From positions 1 to 64,000 of the forward strand of contig JAILCX010000032.1 of assembly GCA_024690205.1 (NCBI GenBank): 64,000 bases of DNA, given 5' to 3'. The notes under the pieces are model-generated. The model saw only the letters and a list, made by a program, of their open reading frames with translations. It did no database searches and was not told where the DNA came from. Positions 9,101-16,846 of this stretch are shown piece after piece; within the stretch, counting starts at the first letter, position 1, and each line of letters begins with the position of its first letter. This stretch comes from Lachnospiraceae bacterium. GTDB taxonomy: Bacteria; Bacillota; Clostridia; Lachnospirales; Lachnospiraceae. Both the position numbers and the translations under genes were made by a program.

Positions 9101-10735
9101 GCCAAGACCAGACATTCAACACCCGGAGTAAGCCTTATATCACCTCCGCCCCATCATGATATCTATTCGATAGAGGACCTTGCTCAGCTTATTTATGATC
9201 TTAAGAATTCAAACAAGAACGCAAGGATATCAGTAAAGCTTGTTTCGGAAGCAGGTGTCGGAACCATCGCTGCCGGAGTTGCAAAGGCAGGAGCCCAGGT
9301 TGTCCTTATATCAGGTTATGACGGCGGTACGGGTGCCGCTCCTTTAAGTTCGATACATAACGCCGGACTTCCCTGGGAACTCGGACTTTCGGAGACACAT
9401 CAGACCCTTATTCAAAACGGACTTCGTCATATGGTCGTTATCGAGACAGACGGAAAGCTGATGACGGGAAGAGATGTTGCGATAGCTGCGATCCTCGGAG
9501 CAGAAGAATTCGGATTTGCAACAGCTCCGCTTATCACACTTGGATGTGCGATGATGAGGGTATGTAACTTAGATACATGTCCGATGGGTATTGCAACACA
9601 GAATCCGACATTAAGAGCACGTTTTACCGGAAAGAGTGAATACGTTGAAAACTTCATGCTCTTTACCGCAAGACAGCTTCGCGAATATATGGCAAAGCTT
9701 GGAGTAAGAACGGTTGATGAACTTGTAGGAAGAACAGATCTTTTAAAGAAAAAGGACGGCCTTTCAAAAAGGGAATCAAGGATAGATCTTTCGGCTATCC
9801 TTATGCCCACGGAAAGAAAAGATTGCACCTTCGATATAAACAGGGCTTATGATTTTAAGCTCAGTGAAACAAAGGATGAATCGCTCATCCTTAAGGACAA
9901 GAAGGTTCAGGATGCCATAAAGAAAAACGGAAGCGCCAATATTAATGTAAAAGTTACAAATACCGACAGAACTTTCGGAACCTTAACGGGAGCGGAGATC
10001 ACAAGAAATAACCCCGATACAAAGCGCGATGATATCTTATCGATCGAGGCCGAAGGTTCAGGCGGACAAAGCTTCGGTGCTTTCATTCCCAGAGGAATGT
10101 CAATCAACCTTACCGGTGATTCAAACGATTATCTCGGTAAAGGATTATCGGGAGGAAGGATCGTTGTAAAAGCGCCCGGTAATGCCGCCTATGATGCCGA
10201 AGACAATGTTATCGTAGGAAACGTTGCTTTATACGGTGCAACATCCGGAGAAGCCTATATCGCGGGCATGGCCGGTGAAAGATTCTGTGTCAGAAACTCA
10301 GGTGCCTATGCTGTCGTTGAAGGTGTCGGTGAGCACGGATGCGAATATATGACGGGTGGAAGAGCTGTCATTATCGGACCTACCGGAAAGAATTTCGCTG
10401 CCGGAATGAGTGGCGGTATAGCCTATGTATATGATGAGGGCTCAAAACTTTACCATAACCTTAATAAGGAAATGGTCCTTATGGAGAAGGTCGAAGTAAA
10501 GTCCGATATTGAAGAGCTTAAGAACATGCTTAAATCTCACGTTAAATACACGGGCTCGGTCAAAGCATCAAAGATACTTGATAACTGGAAAGAAGAGCTT
10601 CCCAAGTTTAAGAAGATAATACCCGGTGATTACAAGAAACTCATGGTAATGACGGGAACATTCGAAGAACAGGGAATGAGCCGTGAGGATGCTGAAGTAG
10701 AGGCATTTTATGCCTGCACCGGAAAGGAGGCCTGA
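6176..10735 (+). CDS. gltB: Glutamate synthase, large (alpha) subunit
   Basis: Transfers the glutamine amide to 2-oxoglutarate to give two glutamates. 1519 residues, the normal size. The N-terminal nucleophile Cys of the class II amidotransferase is in DNCGIGAV (Cys26), so a propeptide of 25 residues must be removed. The FMN/2-oxoglutarate site includes GGTGAAPLSS (about residue 1050), the 3Fe-4S cluster Cys lie in CAMMRVCNLDTCPMG (about 1123), and the C-terminal GXGXG beta-helix domain ends the protein. SD TGAGGAG precedes the ATG. It is followed after one base by gltD. Confidence 0.96.
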   Translation: MKNHNINENAEAQNGLYDPSFEHDNCGIGAVINIKGKKSHKIVDDALHIVENLEHRAGKDAEGKTGDGVGILTQIPHKFFKKICASLDISIGDERQYGVGNFFFTKDELKKAQAMKMFEVIVEKEGLIFLGWREVPTFPKVLGHKALDSMPCIMQAFIKRPDNCQSDIDFDRKLYVIRRVFEQSNDKTYVVSLSCRTIVYKGMFLVSQLRTFFADLQDKDYESAIAMVHSRFSTNTNPSWERAHPNRMLVHNGEINTIKGNVDKMLAREETMHTNAFYSEDMTKVLPVISSAGSDSAMLDNTLEFLMMSGMELPLAAMVLIPEPWGHNDTITQEVRDFYQYYATMMEPWDGPASILFSDGDVMGAILDRNGLRPSRYLVTDDDRLILSSEVGVLDIDEAHILKKERLHPGKMLLIDTKAGRIVSDEELKERYACAEPYGEWLDSNLLTLKEIRIPNSKTPSYDREQFRRLLLSFGYTYEEYMEEIQSMALNGSEMIGAMGVDTPLAVLSKKQRPLFDYFKQLFAQVTNPPIDAIREKIVTSSTVYVGKNGNLLDEKPENCHVLKIENPILSDLDLMKIRKMEKPGFKVSTVSINYYKSTPIKRVLEQLFVAVDKAYNEGANILILSDRGVDESRVALPSLLAVAAVHKHLVKTKKCTAMSLILESGEPRMVHHFATLLGFGASAVNPYLAHASIEELIDDGILDKDYYAAVDDFDKAVLQGIIKIASKMGISTIQSYQGSKIFEALGISKEVTEEYFTGVVSPIGGITLEDIAEDTDLRHSRAFDPLGLNTNLEVPSLGMHKSRSQGEKHRYSPALIHMLQKATRDGDYEEYKQYTKMADDEETGYLRSIMDFNYPENGIDISEVEDEKEIVKRFKTGAMSYGSISEEAHEALAVAMNHLKGKSNSGEGGESDERIKSSGTKDDRSSAIKQVASGRFGVTSQYLCSAKEIQIKMAQGAKPGEGGHLPAGKVYPWIAKTRHSTPGVSLISPPPHHDIYSIEDLAQLIYDLKNSNKNARISVKLVSEAGVGTIAAGVAKAGAQVVLISGYDGGTGAAPLSSIHNAGLPWELGLSETHQTLIQNGLRHMVVIETDGKLMTGRDVAIAAILGAEEFGFATAPLITLGCAMMRVCNLDTCPMGIATQNPTLRARFTGKSEYVENFMLFTARQLREYMAKLGVRTVDELVGRTDLLKKKDGLSKRESRIDLSAILMPTERKDCTFDINRAYDFKLSETKDESLILKDKKVQDAIKKNGSANINVKVTNTDRTFGTLTGAEITRNNPDTKRDDILSIEAEGSGGQSFGAFIPRGMSINLTGDSNDYLGKGLSGGRIVVKAPGNAAYDAEDNVIVGNVALYGATSGEAYIAGMAGERFCVRNSGAYAVVEGVGEHGCEYMTGGRAVIIGPTGKNFAAGMSGGIAYVYDEGSKLYHNLNKEMVLMEKVEVKSDIEELKNMLKSHVKYTGSVKASKILDNWKEELPKFKKIIPGDYKKLMVMTGTFEEQGMSREDAEVEAFYACTGKEA

Positions 10736-10736
10736 C

Positions 10737-12248
10737 ATGGGAAAAGCTACCGGATTTATGGAATATGAAAGAAAAGATGCTCCCGTAACAGGGCCGTCCG
10801 AGAGAATAAAGGATTTTGCGGAGTTCCACAAAAGGCTCTCTTATGAGGAACAGCAGCTTCAGGGAGCAAGATGTATGTCCTGCGGAGTTCCTTTTTGCCA
10901 GTCGGGTACGATGATTGCAGGTATGATGTCCGGATGCCCGCTGCATAACCTTGTTCCCGAAACGAATGAACTTGTTTACAGGGGAAATTATGAGCAGGCT
11001 TATCGCAGGCTTTCCATCACTCATACGCTGCCTGAATTTACATCGAGGGTATGCCCTGCACTTTGTGAAAATGCCTGCACATGCGGACTTTATGACAAGC
11101 CGGTATCAACAAAGGAAAACGAGCTTGCGATAATCGAGTATGCATTTGAGCACGGTCTTGTTAAAGAACAGATCCCTGAGGTAAGGACAGGCAAAAAGAT
11201 AGCCGTTATAGGCTCAGGTCCTTCCGGATTATCCGCAGCCCAGCTTTTAAATTCAAGAGGACATTCGGTTACGGTGTTTGAAAGAAGTGACAGACCCGGC
11301 GGATTGTTAAGATACGGCATTCCGAACATGAAACTGGATAAAAGGATCATCGACCGCAGGATAAAGCTCCTTGAAGAAGCGGGCGTGGTATTTAAATGTA
11401 ATACCGATGTAGGAAAGGATATAAAAGGGGATGAGATACTTAAGGAATTTGACAGGGTCATCCTTTGCGGCGGTGCTTCAAATCCAAGAGACATAAATGC
11501 TCCGGGAAGAGATGCCGGAGGAATATACTTTGCCGTAGATTTCCTTAAGGAAGTAAGCAAGAAGCTTATCGATCTTGATTATGACTATGAAAAGCTTATT
11601 AAAAGCAGTGATTTTTCGTTTAAAAGCCTTAATGGAAAAAGCGTCATAGTAATAGGCGGCGGTGATACGGGTAATGACTGTGTCGGAACCTCGATAAGAC
11701 TTGGCGCCGAAAAAGTTACACAGCTTGAGATGATGCCTAAAGCACCCGATAAAAGGACCGCATCAAATCCCTGGCCCGAATGGCCAAAGATCTTAAAGAC
11801 CGACTACGGCCAGGAAGAGGCTATAGAAAAATTTGGATCCGATCCAAGGATATACCAGACAACGGTCGATGAGTTCATTAAGGATAAAAAAGGTCAGCTT
11901 AAAGCCGTAAGGATAGTATCTTTGGAGCCCCATAAAGATGAAAAGACCGGAAGGATGAACATGGAAAAGGTTCCCGGAAGCGAAAAAGAGCTTAAAGCCG
12001 ATCTGGTACTTATCGCGGCAGGCTTTTTGGGATCACAGGAATACCTGACAGATACCTTTAAGGTTGAAAGGAACGTAAGGACTAATGTTAAGACATCAGC
12101 AGATTCTTTCGAGACCTCAATTAAAGGAGTATTCACTGCGGGAGACATGCACAGCGGACAGTCGCTTGTGGTACGTGCGATAGCCGAAGGAAGAGCAGTT
12201 GCGGCAAGCGTTGATAAATCTTTGATGGGATATACGAATTTAAGATAG
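10737..12248 (+). CDS. gltD: Glutamate synthase, small (beta) subunit
   Basis: NADPH-oxidising flavoprotein partner of GltB. I start at ATG 10737, one base after the gltB stop, with AAAGGAGG at 10723-10730; the 503-residue product fits the family. N-terminal iron-sulfur cysteines occur in ARCMSCGVPFC and further in CPALCENACTCG; the FAD-binding Rossmann motif is GSGPSGLSAAQ and the NADPH motif GGGDTGNDC. Translation is probably coupled to gltB. A 98-base gap follows before the GSI-like gene. Confidence 0.95.
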   Translation: MGKATGFMEYERKDAPVTGPSERIKDFAEFHKRLSYEEQQLQGARCMSCGVPFCQSGTMIAGMMSGCPLHNLVPETNELVYRGNYEQAYRRLSITHTLPEFTSRVCPALCENACTCGLYDKPVSTKENELAIIEYAFEHGLVKEQIPEVRTGKKIAVIGSGPSGLSAAQLLNSRGHSVTVFERSDRPGGLLRYGIPNMKLDKRIIDRRIKLLEEAGVVFKCNTDVGKDIKGDEILKEFDRVILCGGASNPRDINAPGRDAGGIYFAVDFLKEVSKKLIDLDYDYEKLIKSSDFSFKSLNGKSVIVIGGGDTGNDCVGTSIRLGAEKVTQLEMMPKAPDKRTASNPWPEWPKILKTDYGQEEAIEKFGSDPRIYQTTVDEFIKDKKGQLKAVRIVSLEPHKDEKTGRMNMEKVPGSEKELKADLVLIAAGFLGSQEYLTDTFKVERNVRTNVKTSADSFETSIKGVFTAGDMHSGQSLVVRAIAEGRAVAASVDKSLMGYTNLR

Positions 12249-12346
12249 TGACACATAAGGAAACAATGGATGGCATTGTATTGACAAGTTATATGGCAAC
12301 ATGTCATTCTGAACCCAGAAAAATAATTGCTACGGAGGGAAGCATT
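12249..12346 (+). other. 98-base spacer between gltD and the GSI-like gene
   Basis: Holds two imperfect hairpins: ACAATG/CATTGT (12263-12279 region) and GACAAGTT...AACATGTC (about 12282-12304), plus a TTGACA with no good -10. I looked for A..G.. hexaloops here and found none with a paired stem. Possible RNA processing or regulatory site; ribosome binding site GGAGGG at about 12334-12339. Confidence 0.35.
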
Positions 12347-13630
12347 ATGACGGAAAAGGAAATATACGAGCTTATTGAAAACGAAGGAGTTGAGTTTATA
12401 AGACTCCAGTTTACCGATATATTCGGCAGACTGAAGAACATTGCGGTAACACCGGGACAGATGGAAAAGGTATTTGCAAACAGATATACCTTTGACGGTG
12501 ATGCTGCTTTCGGTCACAGATATTCTTTTGAAGAAAAACTCTATCTTTATCCGGACAGGGATACATTTATGATCCTGCCCTGGAGACCCCAGCAGGGAAA
12601 GGTTGCAAAGATCATATGCGATATAAGGCATAAGGACGGAACGCCTTTTGAATGCTGCTCCAGAAACATCCTTCGCACAACCTTAAATGCGGTCGCTGAT
12701 AAGGGTTATATGCTGATGGTAGATCCGGAATGTGAGTTTTTCCTTTTCCATACCGATGAAAATGGACTTCCCACAACCACAACTCATGAAAAAGCAGGAT
12801 ATATGGATGTAGGTCCTTCTGATTTCGGCGAGAATGCTAGACGAGATATTGTGCTCATGCTCGAAGAAATGGGATTTGAGATCGAATCTTCTCATCATGA
12901 ATCTGCACCTGCACAGCATGAGATAGAGCTTAAGGAATCGGAAGCCATGAAGATGGCTGATTCCATCATGACATTCAGGTTTGCTGTAAGATCGATAGCC
13001 AAAAGGTTCGGTCTTTACGCTACCTTTATGCCAAAGCCCAAAAACGGCATACCCGGATCCGGAATGCATACGAACTTTACGCTTATTAAGGACGGAAAGA
13101 ACGTATTTAAAAACGATGACGGAACGGTCTCAAAAGAGGCGATGTATTTTATAGGAGGAGTGCTTAAGCATTCAAAGGCCCTTGCCGCAATAGCAAATCC
13201 CACGGTCAATTCATATAAAAGGCTGATCGAGGGCTATGACCAAAAGGATACCTACCTTTGGGCGGAAAGCGGTGAAAGTGCGCTTGTTAAGCTTAATAAC
13301 GATATAGATGACATTAAGGTTGAATTAAGATTCCCCGACGGATCATCAAACCCTTATCTTTTGTTTGCAACAGCACTTGTTGCAGGCCTTGATGGCATAG
13401 AACAAAGGATCGAACCGGGCTCAAAAAACATATTGAGCGTTGACGAAGACGGTCTTTTGCCCAATAACCTTAAAGATGCTCTTAATGAGCTTTCAAAGGA
13501 TAATACTCTTATCTCTTCACTTGGAGAGGATTTTTCAAAGATATTTATAACCATTAAAAACAACGAATGGCGGGACTTCATGAGAGAAGTTTCCGACTGG
13601 GAACTCGATCGTTATCTTAGCAGGATCTGA
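12347..13630 (+). CDS. Divergent glutamine synthetase type I-like protein
   Basis: 427 residues, clearly homologous to GSI along its whole length (FIRLQFTDIFGRLKN at the N terminus, HATFMPKP-like YATFMPKP, GSGMHTN, NPTVNSYKRL). Metal ligands are kept: ECEFFLF, SHHESAPAQHE, the His of GSGMHTN. Several otherwise near-invariant sites are changed: DGSSIEG is DGDAAFG, the flap GYEAP is GYDQKD, and the NRSPLIRIP loop is GESALVKLN, so one active-site Arg is Glu and a second is Lys. It may be a weak enzyme, act on another amine, or be a sensor. I start at ATG 12347 behind TACGGAGGG; an in-frame GTG at 12248 has no ribosome binding site. It is followed by the ANTAR regulator after 10 bases. Confidence 0.8.
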   Translation: MTEKEIYELIENEGVEFIRLQFTDIFGRLKNIAVTPGQMEKVFANRYTFDGDAAFGHRYSFEEKLYLYPDRDTFMILPWRPQQGKVAKIICDIRHKDGTPFECCSRNILRTTLNAVADKGYMLMVDPECEFFLFHTDENGLPTTTTHEKAGYMDVGPSDFGENARRDIVLMLEEMGFEIESSHHESAPAQHEIELKESEAMKMADSIMTFRFAVRSIAKRFGLYATFMPKPKNGIPGSGMHTNFTLIKDGKNVFKNDDGTVSKEAMYFIGGVLKHSKALAAIANPTVNSYKRLIEGYDQKDTYLWAESGESALVKLNNDIDDIKVELRFPDGSSNPYLLFATALVAGLDGIEQRIEPGSKNILSVDEDGLLPNNLKDALNELSKDNTLISSLGEDFSKIFITIKNNEWRDFMREVSDWELDRYLSRI

Positions 13631-13640
13631 CGGAGGAAAC

Positions 13641-14186
13641 ATGGGCAGTATCATTGTAGCGATGCCCAGGTATGATGACGCCGGAAGGATAGCCGAGATA
13701 TTTAAACGAAGTGATATCTGGGAAAATGTAAGGATAGTGAAACAGGGTTCCGAGATACTGTTGACTGTCGAGAACGAAGATGTGGATCTCGTGGTCTGTA
13801 CGGGAAGGCTCAGTGATATGGGCTATGAGGAACTTTCCGAATATCTGCCATCCGGCGTAAATATGATACTTTTGACATCCGATGCGGGACTTATCCCGTT
13901 TTCAAGCAATATAGTAAAACTACTGATGCCTTTTAAACCGGGTGATCTTATTAGTACGGCAAAAATGCTCCTGCCTTACGGCGGATACAGGGTTAGCAAA
14001 AAGAAAGCCGAAAGAAGTCCCGGGGAACAAAAGCTTATCGATCATGCAAAAAAGCTGCTCATGGATAATAACGAGATGAGCGAACCCGAGGCGTTTAAGT
14101 ATATACAAAAAAGCAGCATGGATTCAGGGCGTACGATGGTGGAGACGGCCTCGATGATAATCATGCTTGCCAATGAGTATGAATAA
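13641..14186 (+). CDS. ANTAR-domain RNA-binding regulator with pseudo-receiver
   Basis: 181 residues. Residues ~1-115 resemble a response-regulator receiver (IIVAMPRYDDAGRIAEIF...VDLVVCTGRLSDMGYEEL...ILLTSD), but the phospho-acceptor Asp position after the third strand is Thr (VVCTGRL). Residues ~125-181 form an ANTAR three-helix domain: ERSPGEQKLIDHAKKLLM...SEPEAFKYIQKSSM...TASMIIML, with the conserved Ala, Leu-Leu-Met and Glu-Ala. ANTAR proteins bind paired AxxGxx hexaloops and block terminators; such hairpins occur upstream of glnN and amt here. Clostridial glnA genes are known to be followed by an ANTAR regulator (GlnR of C. saccharobutylicum). SD GGAGGAAAC precedes the ATG. Confidence 0.85.
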   Translation: MGSIIVAMPRYDDAGRIAEIFKRSDIWENVRIVKQGSEILLTVENEDVDLVVCTGRLSDMGYEELSEYLPSGVNMILLTSDAGLIPFSSNIVKLLMPFKPGDLISTAKMLLPYGGYRVSKKKAERSPGEQKLIDHAKKLLMDNNEMSEPEAFKYIQKSSMDSGRTMVETASMIIMLANEYE

Positions 14187-14195
14187 GGTGGGATT

Positions 14196-15053
14196 ATGAA
14201 GATTACATTTACCAAAATGGAAGGATGCGGAAACGATTACGTTTATATAAACGGAGCTGCCGTACCTGTTGATAAGGAAATAAAGCCTGACCTTGTAAGA
14301 AAGCTTTCCGACAGGCATTTCGGAATAGGCTCGGACGGGGTTATCTTTATCAATCCTTCGGAAAAAGCCGATTTTGAGATGGAAATGTGGAACGCCGACG
14401 GTACAAGAGCCGAAATGTGCGGAAACGGTATAAGATGCGTTGCAAAATACGTTTACGATAAGAGCCTGACACAAAAGACCGAGCTTAAGATAGAAAGCTT
14501 CGGCAAGGTAAAGGACATAACGATAATACCTGAAGACGGTAAGGCAAAACTCATAAGGGTAAATATGGGTTCTCCTATCCTTGAAAGCTCACAGATCCCT
14601 GTTGTTTCGGGAAGCGAAAAGGTTATTGATGAGCTTATATGCACGGACGCCGGAGATTTTAACATGACCTGCGTATCAATGGGCAATCCACATGCCGTCA
14701 TATTCGAAGACCCCGACGTTATAGATATAGAAAAGGCCGGATCTGCGGTTGAAAATCACCCCAGATTCCCCAAAAGGACTAATACGGAATTTGTTAAGAT
14801 CATAGACCGGGCAAACGTAAGGATGAGAGTATGGGAGCGCGGTACCGGTGAAACACTGGCCTGCGGAACCGGATGTTGTGCAACGGCTGTTGCCTGCGTA
14901 CTAAACGGCCTTACCGATGATAAAGTGACAGTCCATGTTCTTGGCGGCAGGATAGAAGTATTCTGGGACCGTGATAACGATACGGTGTATATGACAGGAC
15001 CCGCAAAAACTGTATTTGAAGGAGAAATAGATTATGACCAGGATCAACAATAA
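14196..15053 (+). CDS. dapF: Diaminopimelate epimerase
   Basis: Interconverts LL- and meso-diaminopimelate for lysine and peptidoglycan. 285 residues, normal for the family, beginning MKITFTKMEGCGNDY. The two catalytic Cys lie in CGNGIRC (about residue 75) and ACGTGCC (about 227), both intact. It starts 9 bases after the ANTAR regulator, so it is probably on the nitrogen operon transcript, and its last 20 bases overlap dapL, implying coupled translation. Confidence 0.95.
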   Translation: MKITFTKMEGCGNDYVYINGAAVPVDKEIKPDLVRKLSDRHFGIGSDGVIFINPSEKADFEMEMWNADGTRAEMCGNGIRCVAKYVYDKSLTQKTELKIESFGKVKDITIIPEDGKAKLIRVNMGSPILESSQIPVVSGSEKVIDELICTDAGDFNMTCVSMGNPHAVIFEDPDVIDIEKAGSAVENHPRFPKRTNTEFVKIIDRANVRMRVWERGTGETLACGTGCCATAVACVLNGLTDDKVTVHVLGGRIEVFWDRDNDTVYMTGPAKTVFEGEIDYDQDQQ

Positions 15054-16248
15054 CTATCTTAAGCTTCCGGGAAGCTATCTTTTTTCTAACATTGCCAAAA
15101 AGGTAAATGAATTTACGGCCGCAAATCCCGACAAAAAGATAATAAGGCTCGGAATAGGCGATGTTACAAGACCTCTGACGCCTACGATAATAAGGTCACT
15201 CCATGATGCGGTGGATGAGATGGCCGATGAAAAGACATTTAAGGGATATGCACCGGATCTTGGATATTCATTTTTGCGTGAAGCTATAGCCCGGGTTGAT
15301 TATAAGGAAAGAGGGTGCGATATAGCGCCTGATGAGATATTTGTATCGGACGGAGCTAAATGCGATTCGGGAAACATCCAGGAGATATTCTCTGTCGATA
15401 ATAAGATAGCCGTGTGTGACCCCGTATATCCCGTATATGTTGATTCAAACGTTATGGCAGGAAGAGCCGGAGATTATATTTCGAGCGAGGAAAGATTTTC
15501 AAACGTGATCTACATGCCCTGTACGGAGGATAACGGATTTGCACCGGAATTCCCCGAAGAAACTCCTGATATCATATATCTTTGCTTCCCCAATAACCCT
15601 ACGGGAGCAACCGTAAATAAGGATGCTCTTCAAAAGTGGGTCGATTATGCTAACAAAAACGGTTCGGTGATCATCTATGATGCTGCATATGAAGCATATA
15701 TAAGCGAAGATGACGTCCCTCATTCGATATATGAGTGTACTGGCGCTAAAACCTGTGCGATCGAACTTCATTCATTCTCCAAGAACGCCGGATTTACGGG
15801 AGTGAGACTTGGATATACAGTAATTCCAAAAGAACTTGAAAGAGACGGAGTAAAACTTCATTCATTATGGGCTAGAAGACACAGCACCAAATATAACGGA
15901 GCACCTTACATCGTTCAAAAAGCAGGTAAAGCAGTATATTCTCCTGAAGGACAAAACGAGATAAAAGGACTTGTCGGATATTATATGAAGAATGCTTCCT
16001 ATATCCTTAACGGTCTTAAAGAAGCAGGTTTTACCGTATCAGGTGGCGTTAATGCTCCTTATATATGGCTTAAGACTCCTCAAAATATGACAAGCTGGGA
16101 TTTCTTTGACCATCTGCTTACCAAGGCTAATGTTGTTGGAACTCCGGGCTCCGGCTTTGGCCCACACGGAGAAGGATATTTCAGGCTTACGGCGTTTGGA
16201 AGTTATGAAAATACGGTTGAAGCGGTAGACAGGATAAAAAAGCTCTGA
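15034..16248 (+). CDS. dapL: LL-diaminopimelate aminotransferase
   Basis: PLP enzyme converting tetrahydrodipicolinate directly to LL-diaminopimelate, the substrate for the adjacent DapF, bypassing dapD/dapC/dapE. 404 residues, beginning with the family-typical NYLKLPGSYLFSNIAKKV and IRLGIGDVTRPL. The PLP Lys is in SFSKNAGFTGVRLGY (about residue 249). Glutamate is the amino donor, a direct link to the glutamate-producing genes upstream. It overlaps dapF by 20 bases. Confidence 0.95.
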   Translation: MTRINNNYLKLPGSYLFSNIAKKVNEFTAANPDKKIIRLGIGDVTRPLTPTIIRSLHDAVDEMADEKTFKGYAPDLGYSFLREAIARVDYKERGCDIAPDEIFVSDGAKCDSGNIQEIFSVDNKIAVCDPVYPVYVDSNVMAGRAGDYISSEERFSNVIYMPCTEDNGFAPEFPEETPDIIYLCFPNNPTGATVNKDALQKWVDYANKNGSVIIYDAAYEAYISEDDVPHSIYECTGAKTCAIELHSFSKNAGFTGVRLGYTVIPKELERDGVKLHSLWARRHSTKYNGAPYIVQKAGKAVYSPEGQNEIKGLVGYYMKNASYILNGLKEAGFTVSGGVNAPYIWLKTPQNMTSWDFFDHLLTKANVVGTPGSGFGPHGEGYFRLTAFGSYENTVEAVDRIKKL

Positions 16249-16268
16249 TATGTGATATAATCATATCA
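16246..16268 (+). promoter_or_regulatory. Extended -10 promoter and palindrome at the rhomboid gene start
   Basis: TGATATG and CATATCA form a 7-bp inverted repeat around TGATATAAT. The TGNTATAAT core (TG 16253-16254, TATAAT 16256-16261) is a good extended -10, placing initiation at or next to the ATG at 16268. No Shine-Dalgarno sequence precedes the ATG, so a leaderless mRNA is possible. Confidence 0.45.
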
Positions 16269-16837
16269 TGAAAAACAGAAAGCTTAAGATCGTATTCAAT
16301 TCTCCAACAGTACTTGCATTTGTATTTATCAGCTTTGCAGCGATGATGATAGGATATCTGACGGCCGGATTAACCGACAGGCTCCTTTTTACCACATATC
16401 GCTCATCGCTCAAGGATCCATTTACTTACATAAGGTTTTTTACACATGTTTTAGGCCATGCCGGGTGGGAACACTATATCGGTAACATGGCCTATATTCT
16501 TTTGCTCGGTCCCCTTCTGGAAGAAAAATACGGGTCAAAGAAAATACTTGAGATAATTGCCATCACCGCACTGATAACTGGTGTTATTAATTATCTGCTG
16601 TTTTCCAATGTTGCGCTTTGCGGAGCCAGCGGTATAGTATTTGCCTTTATCCTGCTAACTTCATTTACCGGATTCAGGGATGGTGAACTTCCCATTACAT
16701 TTATATTGGTAGCAGTTATCTTCCTCGGACAGCAGATTTGTGAAGGATTATTTGTAAAAGATAATGTTTCAAACCTCTCGCATGTACTTGGAGGAGTGAT
16801 CGGAGCCATTGCAGGATACCAATTAAATAAAAAGTAG
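16268..16837 (+). CDS. Rhomboid family intramembrane serine protease
   Basis: 189 residues with about six membrane helices. The catalytic Ser is in CGASGIVFA, the catalytic His in LSHVLGG near the C terminus, and the conserved H-x-x-x-N of the second helix appears as WEHYIGNMAYILLLG. Substrates are unknown. The start has no ribosome binding site but a TATAAT six bases upstream, so it may be translated from a leaderless transcript. It sits between lysine and folate genes with no obvious functional link. Confidence 0.88.
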   Translation: MKNRKLKIVFNSPTVLAFVFISFAAMMIGYLTAGLTDRLLFTTYRSSLKDPFTYIRFFTHVLGHAGWEHYIGNMAYILLLGPLLEEKYGSKKILEIIAITALITGVINYLLFSNVALCGASGIVFAFILLTSFTGFRDGELPITFILVAVIFLGQQICEGLFVKDNVSNLSHVLGGVIGAIAGYQLNKK

Positions 16838-16846
16838 ATTTAATTT

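Noticed and set aside
12249-12346. ANTAR hexaloop before the GS-like gene
   Set aside because: Checked all A..G.. stretches in the spacer; none has complementary flanks. Only unrelated hairpins were found.
11894-12631. Open frame of 245 codons on the - strand across gltD and the GS-like gene
   Set aside because: It covers two well supported + strand genes and their spacer, has no known motif and no promoter; it is a shadow frame.
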